Source: Umezawaea sp049997955
GTDB lineage: Bacteria; Actinomycetota; Actinomycetes; Mycobacteriales; Pseudonocardiaceae
Assembly: GCA_049997955.1 (NCBI GenBank)
Contig: JAEBDY010000007.1
Location: 310,001 to 374,000, forward strand
Reading direction: 5' to 3'
DNA: 64,000 nucleotides
A program made the position numbers and the translations under genes. The notes beneath the pieces are model-generated. The model worked only from the letters and a program-made list of their open reading frames with translations, made no database searches and had not been told where the DNA came from. Positions 25,870 to 34,715 of the stretch are shown in pieces (the stretch's first letter is position 1; every line of letters starts with the position of its first letter).

Positions 25870-25961
25870 CGACGCACTCTCCGAACTCGGGGAAGAAACA
25901 CTGCTGCTGGGTTAGAAGGTAGAGCGGGCGCGCCGTCCAGCCGACCCGGCAAAGCGCTGAT

Positions 25962-25977
25962 AGGGGTGGGAACCCCT
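25962..25977. promoter_or_regulatory. AGGGGT-ACCCCT inverted repeat in the glycosyltransferase promoter
   Basis: AGGGGT, 4 nt, ACCCCT, located about 93-108 nt before the glycosyltransferase start. One of a family of elements shared by the cluster promoters; proposed operator. Confidence 0.5.
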
Positions 25978-26050
25978 GTCCTGGCAAGGAATCCTTCCGC
26001 GGCACACGTCCCTGCGGTAGGGAGGAACACGCTTTGGAACGGCTTTAGAC

Positions 26051-26063
26051 GCCCCTTAGGGGC
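26051..26063. promoter_or_regulatory. GCCCCTTAGGGGC palindrome before the aminopeptidase operon
   Basis: Thirteen-nt palindrome (GCCCCT-T-AGGGGC), 86-98 nt before the aminopeptidase start. Shares the TTAGGGG half-site with the other cluster promoters. Confidence 0.5.
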
Positions 26064-26148
26064 TGGTGACGACGTGCCCGCTGCGGATAGACATGAACGT
26101 GATCCCGGCCGTGTGCGCCGGGTGAGGGAAACGAACGAGGTGATGAAC

Positions 26149-27099
26149 ATGGCCGTCGCACCCACCGCGAAGGGCTGGGTCCCCTTCGGTGAGCACCGCA
26201 CCTGGTACCGGGTCACCGGTGACGTCGGGGGCGAGCTGCCCGCTGTCGTCGTGGTGCACGGCGGGCCGGGGAGCACGCACGACTACCTGCTGAACCTCTG
26301 CTCGCTCGCCGAGCACGGGTGGCCGGTCGTGCACTACGACCAGCTGGGCAGCGGCGGTTCGACGCGGCTGCCGGACAGGGGCGCGGACTTCTGGACCCCC
26401 GAGCTGTTCGGCGATGAGCTGGACAACCTGGTGCGCAGACTCGGTGTCGAGGACAACTACGTCCTGTTCGGACAGTCCTGGGGTGGACTCGTCGTCGCAC
26501 GGCACGCCGCACAGCGCCCGGACGGCCTGCGCGGGCTGGTGATCGCCAACTCGCCGGCGTCGTACCCGTTGTGGCGTAGGGAGATGGACGTGCTGCGCGC
26601 CCAGCTCCCGCCCGGTGTCGACAACGAGCTGAGGGCGCACGAAGCCGCGGGCACCACCGACTCGCCGGAGTACTTCAAGCAGATGCGCGTGTTCTACAAC
26701 CGGCACGTCTGCCGCCTGCGGCCGTGGCCCGCCGACTACGTGGCCTCGTTCATGGAGATGGCGGACGACAACACCGTCTACGCGGCGATGAACGGCCCGA
26801 GCGAGTTCACGGTCACCGGCACGCTCAAGGACTACTCGGTGGTCGACGTCCTCGAAGACATCGAGGTGCCGACGCTGCTCATCTCGGGGCGCCACGACGA
26901 AGCCACGCCCGTCACGGTCCAGCCGTACTTCGACCAGATCCACGACGTGCGCTGGGAGGTCTTCGAGGACTCCAGCCACGTCCCGCACCTCGAGGAACCC
27001 GAACGGTTCCATGAAGTCCTGCTGGGTTTCCTGCAGGACGTCCAGCCCACCGCCCCGGCGTTCCGGGGCGCAGAAAGAGAGGTCTCCAGCCATGGATGA
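26149..27099 (+). CDS. Prolyl-aminopeptidase-like deprotecting enzyme of macrolactam biosynthesis (VinJ type)
   Basis: 316 residues. An alpha/beta hydrolase of the proline-iminopeptidase family: oxyanion region VVVHGGPGSTHDY, DQLGSGGS, nucleophile elbow GQSWGG, acid in ISGRHDEATP and the His in DSSHVPHLEEPERF. In vicenistatin-type pathways this enzyme removes the N-terminal amino acid that caps the growing polyketide amine, freeing it for macrolactam closure; the surrounding genes support the same role here. Start: ATG 26149 has GAGG 8 nt upstream; ATG 26143 and GTG 26140 are alternatives. It overlaps the acyltransferase gene by 8 nt. Confidence 0.85.
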   Translation: MAVAPTAKGWVPFGEHRTWYRVTGDVGGELPAVVVVHGGPGSTHDYLLNLCSLAEHGWPVVHYDQLGSGGSTRLPDRGADFWTPELFGDELDNLVRRLGVEDNYVLFGQSWGGLVVARHAAQRPDGLRGLVIANSPASYPLWRREMDVLRAQLPPGVDNELRAHEAAGTTDSPEYFKQMRVFYNRHVCRLRPWPADYVASFMEMADDNTVYAAMNGPSEFTVTGTLKDYSVVDVLEDIEVPTLLISGRHDEATPVTVQPYFDQIHDVRWEVFEDSSHVPHLEEPERFHEVLLGFLQDVQPTAPAFRGAEREVSSHG

Positions 27100-28051
27100 G
27101 AACACCCGGTTGGGGTCGGCGGTCGTCTTCCCCGGGATGAGCCCCTGTCGTTTCGCCGACTTCGGCAAGTTCCTGCTCATCAACCCCTTCGCCCGCAAGC
27201 TGCTCGCGGAGGCCAACGAACGGCTCGGCTACTCGCTGGTCGACCGCTTCCGCGAGACCGAGGGCGATTACTCCGAGTACGCCCAGGTCGGGTTCATGCT
27301 CTCCTGCGTCGCACTGGCCGAGTGGGCCGAGCAGGAACAGGAGATGAGCCCCGACTACTGCACCGGACCGAGCTTCGGCGAGAAGCCCGCCAGCGTGTAC
27401 GCCGGGTCCCTCACCTTCCCGGACGCGGTGTGGATGACCGCGGAGCTCGCCCGCTGCCTCACCGAGTTCTTCGCGACCGAGTACACCGACGTGGTGACGC
27501 ACTCGTTCGTCCGCACGCCGGAGGAGAAGCTCACCGATGCGCTGTCCGAGTTGGAGAGCCGTGGCGAGTGGTCCGACATCTCGTGCTACATCGACCATGA
27601 CTTCTACATGGTCTCCCTGCGCGAGCGGAACCTCGACTGGCTCAAGAAGACGGTGCGGGGCATGGGCGGACTCTCCCTCTACACGATGCGGCCGCCGTTG
27701 CACTCGCGAGCGTTCGGCGCGCTGCGTCGCAAAGCGGAGGACGAGGTGATCGGCGACATGACCTTCCACGACCCGCTGCTGCCGATCGTCGCCGACCAGG
27801 ACGGGGCGGTCCTGACCACTGGCGAGCAGGTGCGCACGATGCTGCTCGACAGCATCGTGAAACCGCTGCGCTGGCCGGACGTCGTGTCGTCGCTGGAGCG
27901 GCTGGGGGTGGGCAAGCTCTGGATCGCCGGGCCGGACGCGCTGTTCGGGCGCGTCCGCGTGACCACGAGTCGCTTCGAAGTGGTCACGGTGAACCCGCGC
28001 ATGGCCCTGCAGCCCCGCCGCCGGGGTGCAGGACCATCGCGCGTCAGCTAG
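27092..28051 (+). CDS. Discrete acyltransferase loading the capped starter onto the PKS (VinK type)
   Basis: 319 residues. A stand-alone malonyl-CoA:ACP-transacylase-like protein: VVFPGMSPCRFADFGKF at the N-terminus, nucleophile motif GPSFGEKPA, and a His-containing C-terminal half. It departs from malonyl-specific acyltransferases, lacking the usual GHSxG and the active-site Arg block, as expected for enzymes that transfer a dipeptidyl group between two carrier proteins. Predicted job: move the aminoacyl-3-aminoisobutyryl unit from the stand-alone ACP to the loading ACP of the first PKS. Coupled to the aminopeptidase gene; its 3' end overlaps that of the convergent ACP gene by 8 nt. Confidence 0.85.
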   Translation: MDENTRLGSAVVFPGMSPCRFADFGKFLLINPFARKLLAEANERLGYSLVDRFRETEGDYSEYAQVGFMLSCVALAEWAEQEQEMSPDYCTGPSFGEKPASVYAGSLTFPDAVWMTAELARCLTEFFATEYTDVVTHSFVRTPEEKLTDALSELESRGEWSDISCYIDHDFYMVSLRERNLDWLKKTVRGMGGLSLYTMRPPLHSRAFGALRRKAEDEVIGDMTFHDPLLPIVADQDGAVLTTGEQVRTMLLDSIVKPLRWPDVVSSLERLGVGKLWIAGPDALFGRVRVTTSRFEVVTVNPRMALQPRRRGAGPSRVS

Positions 28052-28289
28052 TCGGCTGCAGTTCGGCCAGCGTGCTCCACAGCGTGCCGGGGTTCTCGAA
28101 CGTCTCCAGGTTCAGGGCGTCGTCCTCGAACCGCACGTTGTAGCTCTGCTCCAGCACGGAGAGCAGTTCCACGGTGGCGAGCGAGTCGAGCCCGTACTCC
28201 CGGAGCGAGGTCTGGGCGGTCAGCGCCTCCTCCGCGGGCAGGAACGGGAGGAAGGAGCGAAGCGTCTCGTCGAAAGTGTTGTCCCACAT
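28044..28289 (-). CDS. Stand-alone acyl carrier protein for the beta-amino acid starter (VinL type)
   Basis: 81 residues, a typical acidic ACP. The phosphopantetheine Ser lies in YGLDSLATVELL. ATG start with GGAG upstream. In the model pathway the beta-amino acid is loaded on this carrier, decarboxylated, capped and then transferred to the PKS. It is transcribed alone, divergent from the second adenylation gene. A hairpin AAACCGA / TCGGTTT (28326-28348) lies in its upstream region. Confidence 0.88.
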   Translation of the reverse strand: MWDNTFDETLRSFLPFLPAEEALTAQTSLREYGLDSLATVELLSVLEQSYNVRFEDDALNLETFENPGTLWSTLAELQPTS

Positions 28290-28390
28290 GGCTACTCCGG
28301 ATCGCTAGTTGGATCTACCGAGAGGAAACCGACCGCCCGGTTCGGTTTTGGACTCTACCTCGCGTCACCATCCCGGATCGACGCATCGAC

Positions 28391-28398
28391 ACCCCTAA
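28391..28398. promoter_or_regulatory. ACCCCTAA element between the ACP and capping-adenylation genes
   Basis: Single ACCCCTAA half-site in the divergent promoter, about 102 nt before the ACP start and 20 nt before the adenylation gene start. Confidence 0.45.
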
Positions 28399-28417
28399 TC
28401 TCACGCGGAGGACGACG

Positions 28418-29956
28418 ATGGACACGGGTCTCACCAGCGGGCTGCACACGCGATTCCTGCGCGGCCTCGAACTTTCCGACGGCGGTGTGGCCGTCCACGT
28501 GGGTGACCAGGCGCTCACCTACACCCGGCTGCACGAACTGGCGCTGCTCTGGGGAGGCGCACTGGCCCAGGCCGGGGCCCGCGCGGTAGGGGTGCTGGCG
28601 GACAAGGGCGTCACCGCGTACGCCGGAATCCTGGCCGGTCTGTACGCGGGAGCCACGGTCGTGCCGCTGCGACCGGACTTCCCGGCGGCGCGAACCGGTC
28701 AGATGGTCGAGGCCGCGGGGGTCGACGCGATCGTCGCCGACGCGCGCGGCCTCGCCCTGCTGCCGGAGGTGCTCGGCGAGCGGCAGCTCATCGTGCTCGC
28801 ACCGGACTGCGGTGACCAGCCGACGGTGCTGCGGCCCACGGCCTCGCAAGCCCTGGTGGCACCGCTGCCGGTGCGTCCGGAGGACACCGCGTACGTGCTG
28901 TTCACCTCCGGCTCCACCGGGCGCCCCAAGGGCGTGCGGATCGGGCACGCGTCGACCGACCACTACTTCGGCCTGCTCGACGCGCGGTACGACTTCACGC
29001 CGGACGACGTGTTCTCGCAGACGTTCGACCTGAACTTCGACTGCGCGATGTTCGACCTGTTCTGCGCGTGGGGTGCTGGGGCGCCGGCGGTCGTGCTGCC
29101 GCGCCGGGCGTACCGGGACCTGCCGGAGTTCGTGGCCGAGCGCGGGCTCACCGTGTGGTTCTCCACGCCGAGCGCCATCGACCTCGTCCGTCGTACCGGT
29201 GGCCTGGCCCCCGGCGCGCTGCCGGGGCTGCGGTGGAGCTTCTTCGCGGGAGAGGCGCTGACCGTCCGCGACACCGCCGACTGGCGTGCCGCGGCGGGGA
29301 CGTCGATCGTGGAGAACCTGTACGGCCCCACCGAGCTGACCATTACCGTGGCGGGCTACCGCTGGCACGACCAGGAAACGCCGCGCGTCGCCGTGAACGG
29401 CGTGGTGCCGATCGGCGAGGTGCACGCGGGTCACGACCACCTGCTGCTGGGGCCGGGCGACGTCCCGCACGCCGAGGAGGGTGAGCTCTGCATCGCGGGA
29501 CCGCAGATGACTCCCGGCTACCTCGACCCCGCCGACGAGCACGGCCGGTTCCTGGAACGCGACGGCAAGCGCTTCTACCGCACGGGCGACCGGGTTCGCC
29601 GGCTCGGTGGCGACGACCTCGCCTACCTCGGGCGGCTGGATTCCCAGGTGCAGGTGCTCGGCTGGCGCGTCGAGCTGACCGAGGTCGAGCACGCGCTGCG
29701 CGACTGCGGGGTCCAGGACGCGGTGGTGCTGGGCGTCTCCGGGAGCGCGGGCACCGAGTTGTTCGTGTTCTACACCGGCGGGGAACGCCCGGCCATCGAG
29801 ATGGTCCGCGCTCTGCGGAAGCTGTTGCCGGAGGGCGTGATCCCGCGGCACTACCGGCACGTCGACGACTTCCCGCTGAACTCCAACCGCAAGATCGACC
29901 GCAAGGCACTGGCCGTCCGTGCCGCCGTGCTGCTGGCCCCCACCCCTGTCGGCTGA
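28418..29956 (+). CDS. Amino acid adenylation enzyme that caps the starter amine (VinM type)
   Basis: 512 residues, a complete stand-alone adenylation domain without carrier or condensation domain. Core motifs: YVLFTSGSTGRPKG (A3), NLYGPTE (A5), YRTGDRVR (A7), YLGRLDSQVQVLGWRVEL (A8) and the A10 Lys in SNRKIDRKAL. The substrate-pocket Asp of alpha-amino-acid enzymes is in SQTFDLNFDCAMFD. In vicenistatin-type pathways this enzyme activates an amino acid (alanine there) and attaches it to the amine of the ACP-bound beta-amino acid as a protecting group. The amino acid used here cannot be read with confidence. ATG start with GGAGG. Confidence 0.85.
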   Translation: MDTGLTSGLHTRFLRGLELSDGGVAVHVGDQALTYTRLHELALLWGGALAQAGARAVGVLADKGVTAYAGILAGLYAGATVVPLRPDFPAARTGQMVEAAGVDAIVADARGLALLPEVLGERQLIVLAPDCGDQPTVLRPTASQALVAPLPVRPEDTAYVLFTSGSTGRPKGVRIGHASTDHYFGLLDARYDFTPDDVFSQTFDLNFDCAMFDLFCAWGAGAPAVVLPRRAYRDLPEFVAERGLTVWFSTPSAIDLVRRTGGLAPGALPGLRWSFFAGEALTVRDTADWRAAAGTSIVENLYGPTELTITVAGYRWHDQETPRVAVNGVVPIGEVHAGHDHLLLGPGDVPHAEEGELCIAGPQMTPGYLDPADEHGRFLERDGKRFYRTGDRVRRLGGDDLAYLGRLDSQVQVLGWRVELTEVEHALRDCGVQDAVVLGVSGSAGTELFVFYTGGERPAIEMVRALRKLLPEGVIPRHYRHVDDFPLNSNRKIDRKALAVRAAVLLAPTPVG

Positions 29957-30299
29957 GCAGGGGGAAGGTGCGCAGACCCCTAAAGACCGCCTCAGGGCAT
30001 CCACGCCGGAACCACCGCGAGCGAGTGCGGACGGGCGGTCCCGAGCCGCGGCACGGCGCTCCACTCCCCGCTCAGGACCCCGCACCCGTCGCCGTCGACT
30101 TGCCGAACACCCTGATCAGGGAACCGGGGTGGAAGTCCTGGAGGTAGCCGACCACGACCGCGACCCCATCCCCACCGGCGGGTTAGGGGGCCACTAGGGG
30201 TGTGGGGCCGCCGCGGGGCGCGGTTAGTTTTCGAAGCGTCGCTGGAGCGCTTTTCGCGCCGACACGGTGATCCTTCGAGCCCCCTACGGAGTGGCAGTC
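29957..30299 (+). promoter_or_regulatory. Control region of the starter-unit operon
   Basis: 343 nt with no intact gene. It holds three copies of the cluster element: ACCCCTAA at 29976-29983, TTAGGGG at 30183-30189 and CTAGGGGT at 30194-30201, the last two about 99-117 nt before the start of the beta-amino-acid ligase gene. On the minus strand, 30072-30182 is a 36-codon stretch bounded by stop codons with about 90% G+C at third positions (GYLQDFHPGSLIRVFGKST within it). It may be the tail of a lost gene. Confidence 0.5.
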
Positions 30300-31754
30300 G
30301 TGAACGATTCCCTGATCCATTCTCTGCTCGATGCCGCGGCGGCCGACGCGGCCGGGGCGTCGGCTGTCCGCGACCGCGCCGGTGTGTGGACCTACGCCGA
30401 ACTCGAGGCGTGGAGCCACGCCGTGGCCGCGGTGCTCGCCCGGCGCGGCGTCCTGCCCGGTGACCGGCTTGTCGTGCAGCTGCCCACCAACCGCGAGCTG
30501 GTCGCGCTGTTCTACGGCACTTCACGCCGCGGTGCGGTGTTCGTGCCGATCAACCCGGCCATGAAGCGGTTCCAGTTCGACTCCGTGGTGGCCAACGCCG
30601 ATCCGGAGCTGGTGATCACGGCCGACGAGTTCGGTCCACTGTGGAAAGAGGTCGAGGAGGCCTTGCACTCCGGCGTCCTCGTGGACGAGGTCCAGGTGCA
30701 CGAGGACGACGTAGCCTTGCTTGTTTACACCTCCGGCAGCACGGCCGCGCCGAAGGGCGTGATCGGCCCGCACCGCCAGGTCACCTTCGCCACCCGCGCG
30801 ATCCAGGAGGTCCTCGGCTACCGCCCCGACGACGTGGTGTTCTGCCGGTTTCCGATGTCCTGGGACTACGGCCTCTACAAGGTGCTGATGGCCACGCTCG
30901 GCCGCAGCGAGATCGTGCTCGCCGACGCCGAATCGGACCTGCGACTGCTGCACCGGATGCGCGAGGTCGGCGCCACCGTCGTGCCGATCGTCCCGTCGCT
31001 CGCCACCATGATCGCCACGCTCGCCGAGCGCGATGTCGAGCCGCCCGCGCCGGTGCGCCTGTTCACCAACACCGGCGCAGCCCTGCCCGACGCCACGATA
31101 GCCAAGCTGCGCCACGCCTTCCCCGGCGCCAAGGTCGTCCGCCAGTTCGGCCAGACCGAGTGCAAGCGGATCACGATCATGCCGCCGGACCAGGACACCG
31201 AGCGCCCCGGCTCGTCCGGACTGGCGCTGCCGGGCACCTCCGTGCTGATCCTCGCCGCCGACGGCCGCGAACTGCCCGCCGGGGACATCGGCGAGATCGT
31301 CGCCGCGGGCCCGCACGTGATGCCGGGCTACTGGCGTGCGCCCGAGATCTCCGCCCGCACCTTCCGCCGTGACGAGGCGACCGGTGAGCCGCGCCTGCAC
31401 ACCGGCGACTACGGCCGCCTCGACGCCGACGGCTACCTCTACTTCGAGGGCCGACGCGATGACATGTTCAAGCGCAAGGGCATCCGGATGTCCACGTTGG
31501 AGATCGAGGCCGCCGCGATGGACATCCCCGGCGTCCGCGCGGCGGGCGCGATCCCGCCCTGCGAGACGCGGGACCTCGCCATCTGCGTCGAGACCGACCT
31601 GCCGCCCACGACGGTGCTGCGGGAGCTGTCCAAGCGGCTGGAGCCGCAGAAGGTCCCGTCCCTGTGCCACGTCGTCGCCGAGTTCCCGCTCACGGCGCAC
31701 GGCAAGAACGCCACGAAGGAACTCGCGCTGCTGGTGGAGGGAAGCCGCAAATGA
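30300..31754 (+). CDS. Beta-amino acid:ACP ligase, 3-methylaspartate type (VinN type)
   Basis: 484 residues from a GTG with GGAG 8 nt upstream. Adenylation core: YTSGSTAAPKG, FGQTECKR, GDYGRLDADG, KRKGIRMS and the Lys near HGKNATKE. The pocket matches enzymes for 3-methylaspartate: Asp189 (SWDYG), Thr258 (TNTGA) and Arg290 (ECKR). Their spacing of 69 and 101 residues equals that of the VinN pocket residues Asp230, Ser299 and Arg331 as I recall them. Asp and Arg would hold the beta-amino and alpha-carboxyl groups. It should load 3-methylaspartate on the stand-alone ACP. First gene of a five-gene operon with 4-nt overlaps. Confidence 0.88.
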   Translation: MNDSLIHSLLDAAAADAAGASAVRDRAGVWTYAELEAWSHAVAAVLARRGVLPGDRLVVQLPTNRELVALFYGTSRRGAVFVPINPAMKRFQFDSVVANADPELVITADEFGPLWKEVEEALHSGVLVDEVQVHEDDVALLVYTSGSTAAPKGVIGPHRQVTFATRAIQEVLGYRPDDVVFCRFPMSWDYGLYKVLMATLGRSEIVLADAESDLRLLHRMREVGATVVPIVPSLATMIATLAERDVEPPAPVRLFTNTGAALPDATIAKLRHAFPGAKVVRQFGQTECKRITIMPPDQDTERPGSSGLALPGTSVLILAADGRELPAGDIGEIVAAGPHVMPGYWRAPEISARTFRRDEATGEPRLHTGDYGRLDADGYLYFEGRRDDMFKRKGIRMSTLEIEAAAMDIPGVRAAGAIPPCETRDLAICVETDLPPTTVLRELSKRLEPQKVPSLCHVVAEFPLTAHGKNATKELALLVEGSRK

Positions 31755-32965
31755 GCAAGTACAACGATCTCGCCGAGAAGTTCGGCACACCCGCCTACGT
31801 CTACGACCTCGAGGTGGTCGCCGAGTCGCGCGACCAGCTGTTCGGCATGCTGCCCGAGGGCTTCCAGCTGTTCTACGCGCTGAAGTCCAACCCCCATCCC
31901 GAGATCGGCCGTGAGCTGCGGAGCGGCGGCTGCCGCGCGGAGATCAGCTCCACCGGCGAGCTGGCCAACGCGCTGACCGCGGGGTTCGACCCGGCGGAGA
32001 TCCTCTACACCGGTCCCGGCAAGACGAACGCCGAACTGGAGCTGGCGATCGCCGCAGGCGTCCGGCTGTTCTCCGTCGAGTCGATCACCGACCTGCGGCA
32101 CGTCGGCGCCGCCGCCGAGAAGCACGAGGTGACGGCGTCCTGCCTGCTGCGGATCAACACCACCGCCAGCAGCGGCGGCACCGGCATCCGGATGATGGGC
32201 CGCGCCTCGCAGTTCGGCATCGACGCCGAGACGCTGCCGGCGCTCATGCCGGAGCTCAAGTCGGTGCCCGGCACCCGCGTGGTCGGCGCGCACTTCTTCA
32301 CCATGAGCAACGCCCAGGACGAGAACAGCCTCCTCGGGGAGTACGAGTTCGTGCTCCGGACGGCCGCGCAGCTGCGCCGGGAAGTCGGGCTGCCACTGGA
32401 GGTGCTGGACATCGGCGGTGGTTTCTCCTCGCCGTACGCGGTGCCCGGCCGGCGCACCGACTACCCGAACCTCCGGACGGGCCTGGAGGACCTGCTCGAC
32501 CTGCACCTGCCCGAGTGGCGCGACAGCGGGATCGAGCTGGCCTGCGAGTCCGGTCGGTACCTGTCCGGCAGCAGCGGTTCGTTGCTGGCGAGCGTGGTCA
32601 ACGTCAAGGAAAGCCGCGGCAGCCGGTTCGTCATCCTCGACGCCGGGATCAACGTCGTCGGTGGGCTGTCCGGAATCGGCAGGTTGCTCCCCGCGGCGGT
32701 CGGCATCGAGGGAGGAGGCGGCGAGGTGGGCAGCCTCGTCGGTCCGCTGTGCACTCCCGGCGACTCGCTCGCCAAGGCGGCCGAGCTGCCCGAACTGGCT
32801 CCTGGCGACATCGTCACCGTGCCCAACGTCGGCGCCTACGGCGTCACCGCGAGCCTGATCAGCTTCCTCGGCCGCCCCGCGCCGACGGAGGTCGTGGTGC
32901 GCGGCGACGAGATCGTGTCGGTGTCGCGCCTGGACTACCAGCGGGCTTACGAGGTGTCGCCATGA
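31751..32965 (+). CDS. PLP-dependent decarboxylase of the ACP-bound starter (VinO type)
   Basis: 404 residues, fold-type III decarboxylase related to diaminopimelate decarboxylase. The N-terminal TIM barrel carries the PLP Lys in FYALKSNPHPEI and the His/Gly phosphate loop VLDIGGGFSSPY; the C-terminal domain has GPLCTPGDSL, with the partner-subunit Cys, and VPNVGAYGVT. In the model pathway it decarboxylates 3-methylaspartyl-ACP to 3-aminoisobutyryl-ACP. ATG overlaps the ligase stop (ATGA), with GGAGGG upstream. Free diaminopimelate is an unlikely substrate given the operon. Confidence 0.88.
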   Translation: MSKYNDLAEKFGTPAYVYDLEVVAESRDQLFGMLPEGFQLFYALKSNPHPEIGRELRSGGCRAEISSTGELANALTAGFDPAEILYTGPGKTNAELELAIAAGVRLFSVESITDLRHVGAAAEKHEVTASCLLRINTTASSGGTGIRMMGRASQFGIDAETLPALMPELKSVPGTRVVGAHFFTMSNAQDENSLLGEYEFVLRTAAQLRREVGLPLEVLDIGGGFSSPYAVPGRRTDYPNLRTGLEDLLDLHLPEWRDSGIELACESGRYLSGSSGSLLASVVNVKESRGSRFVILDAGINVVGGLSGIGRLLPAAVGIEGGGGEVGSLVGPLCTPGDSLAKAAELPELAPGDIVTVPNVGAYGVTASLISFLGRPAPTEVVVRGDEIVSVSRLDYQRAYEVSP

Positions 32966-33447
32966 CGGAGGAACTGCGGAACTACGGTCGCGGGGTCGTC
33001 ACCGAGCCGCACCGACCGCTGGTGATCGTCAGCAGCATGGCGTCGGACTCGCACACCTGGAACCTGGTCTACCTCGAACTGCTCGTCGGTGAGCTCGGCT
33101 TCGACGTGGTGAACCTCGGCGCGTGCGTGCCGGACGAGCTGCTGGAGTCGGAGTGCGTGAGCCGCCGCCCGGCGATGCTCGTGCTGAGCAGCGTCAACGG
33201 CCACGGCTACCAGGACGGCCTGCGCGTGGTCCAGCGGCTGCGGTCCTTACCCGAACTGCGCGCGCTGCCGGTGGTGATCGGCGGCAAGCTCGGTGTCGGC
33301 GGGGTGCTGACCCCGGATGAGACCGCGCGGTTGCTGCTCGCCGGGTTCGACGCGGTGTTCGACGACCAGCAGAGCTCGACGTCGTTCCGCCGGTTCGCCG
33401 CGACGCTGTCCACGGGCGTGGCGCAGGTGGAGGGGGCAGGGGCGTGA
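32962..33447 (+). CDS. Glutamate mutase S (B12-binding) subunit (VinH type)
   Basis: 161 residues, a small cobalamin-binding domain. B12-binding features: SDSHTWN (the DxHxxG motif, with Asn instead of Gly at the last position), SSVNGHG and VIGGKLGVGG. With the E subunit encoded next it converts glutamate to 3-methylaspartate by carbon-skeleton radical rearrangement using adenosylcobalamin. ATG overlaps the decarboxylase stop. Codon 96 is a TTA leucine codon (33247-33249), rare in such genomes. Confidence 0.88.
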   Translation: MTEELRNYGRGVVTEPHRPLVIVSSMASDSHTWNLVYLELLVGELGFDVVNLGACVPDELLESECVSRRPAMLVLSSVNGHGYQDGLRVVQRLRSLPELRALPVVIGGKLGVGGVLTPDETARLLLAGFDAVFDDQQSSTSFRRFAATLSTGVAQVEGAGA

Positions 33448-34715
33448 GCTTCGAGGAGTTCGTCGCGCGCAAGCACGCCGCAGGCGAGCTCGTGGTGCAG
33501 CCGCGCATGGGCTTCGCCGATCCGGTCGCCATGCGCGCCGGGCTGGTCGCGACGAAGGGCGCGGACGCCGCGACCGTCGGCACCCTCACGCTCGACAGCT
33601 ACACCCGCGTCCGCGACACCGATTCCGTGGCGCACGCGCTGCGCAACGGGATCGCCCTCAACGGCTACCCGATCGTCAACCACCCGCCCGAGGTCACGCG
33701 CGGGATGCTCGACGGTCTGGAAGGTCCGGACTTCCCGGTGCAGGTCCGCCACGGCTCGGCACGGCCCGCGGACATCTTCCGCGCCATGATCAGCGCGGGC
33801 CTGCACGCCACCGAGGGCGGCCCGGTGTCCTACTGCCTGCCCTACAGCCGTACCCCGCTCGACGAGTCCGTGCGCAACTGGGCGCACTGCTGCGACCTGC
33901 TGCTGGAAGCCGACCACCCCGGTGGGCGGCCGCACCTGGAGACGTTCGGCGGCTGCATGCTGGGCCAGCTCTGCCCGCCGAGCGAGCTGGTGGCGCTGTC
34001 CGTGCTGGAGGCGTTGTTCTTCTACCGCAAGGGGTTGCGCAGTATTTCGGTGAGCTACGCGCAGCAGACGAACATGGCACAGGACCAGGAGGCGGTCTCC
34101 GCTCTGCGCACGCTGTGCGCCGAGCTGCTGCCCGAAGCCACCTGGCACGTCGTGATCTACGCCTACATGGGCATGTTCCCGCGGACTTCGGGTGGCGCGC
34201 GGAGCCTGCTCGGGAGGGCGACCGAGCTGGCGGTGACCACCGGCTCGGAACGGCTGATCGTCAAGACCACCGCCGAGGCGCACCGGATCCCGACCGTCGC
34301 CGAGAACATCGCGGCGCTCGAACACGCGGGCGCGACGGCGAGGTCGGTCACCGGGGAAGTCGCCGTGGACAGCGACAACCAGGTCTACCGCGAGGCGCGC
34401 GCGCTCGTCGCCGCGGTGCTGAACAGCCACGCCGACCTGGGCCGCGCGATCGTGATCGCGTTCAAGCGCGGCCTGCTCGACGTCCCGTACTGCCTGCACC
34501 CGGACAACGCCGGACTGGCGCGCAGCTACCTCGACCCGGCGGGCAGGCTCTGCTGGTCGGAGCTCGGGTCGCTGCCGCTGCGCGGCGTGGTGGAGAGCCG
34601 CCACGCGGACGGGATCACCTCGTCGACGCTGATGTCGGCACTTTCCACCGTGCAGAAAACCTATGACGCCGAAGCACTGGAGCGACCGATGACCGCGATT
34701 GGGGGCGAGTCGTGA
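33444..34715 (+). CDS. Glutamate mutase E (catalytic) subunit (VinI type)
   Basis: 423 residues, a TIM-barrel MutE homologue: VQPRMGFADPVAMRAGL near the N-terminus, LNGYPIVNHPP, VQVRHGSARPADIF (the Arg-containing substrate loop), GGPVSYCLPYSRTPL, then TFGGCMLGQLCPP, GLRSISVSYAQQTNMAQD and KTTAEAHRIPT. The GTG start overlaps the S-subunit stop (GTGA). Presence of both mutase subunits shows that the starter is made from glutamate by way of 3-methylaspartate, which explains the methyl branch next to the amine expected in the product. Confidence 0.9.
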   Translation: MSFEEFVARKHAAGELVVQPRMGFADPVAMRAGLVATKGADAATVGTLTLDSYTRVRDTDSVAHALRNGIALNGYPIVNHPPEVTRGMLDGLEGPDFPVQVRHGSARPADIFRAMISAGLHATEGGPVSYCLPYSRTPLDESVRNWAHCCDLLLEADHPGGRPHLETFGGCMLGQLCPPSELVALSVLEALFFYRKGLRSISVSYAQQTNMAQDQEAVSALRTLCAELLPEATWHVVIYAYMGMFPRTSGGARSLLGRATELAVTTGSERLIVKTTAEAHRIPTVAENIAALEHAGATARSVTGEVAVDSDNQVYREARALVAAVLNSHADLGRAIVIAFKRGLLDVPYCLHPDNAGLARSYLDPAGRLCWSELGSLPLRGVVESRHADGITSSTLMSALSTVQKTYDAEALERPMTAIGGES

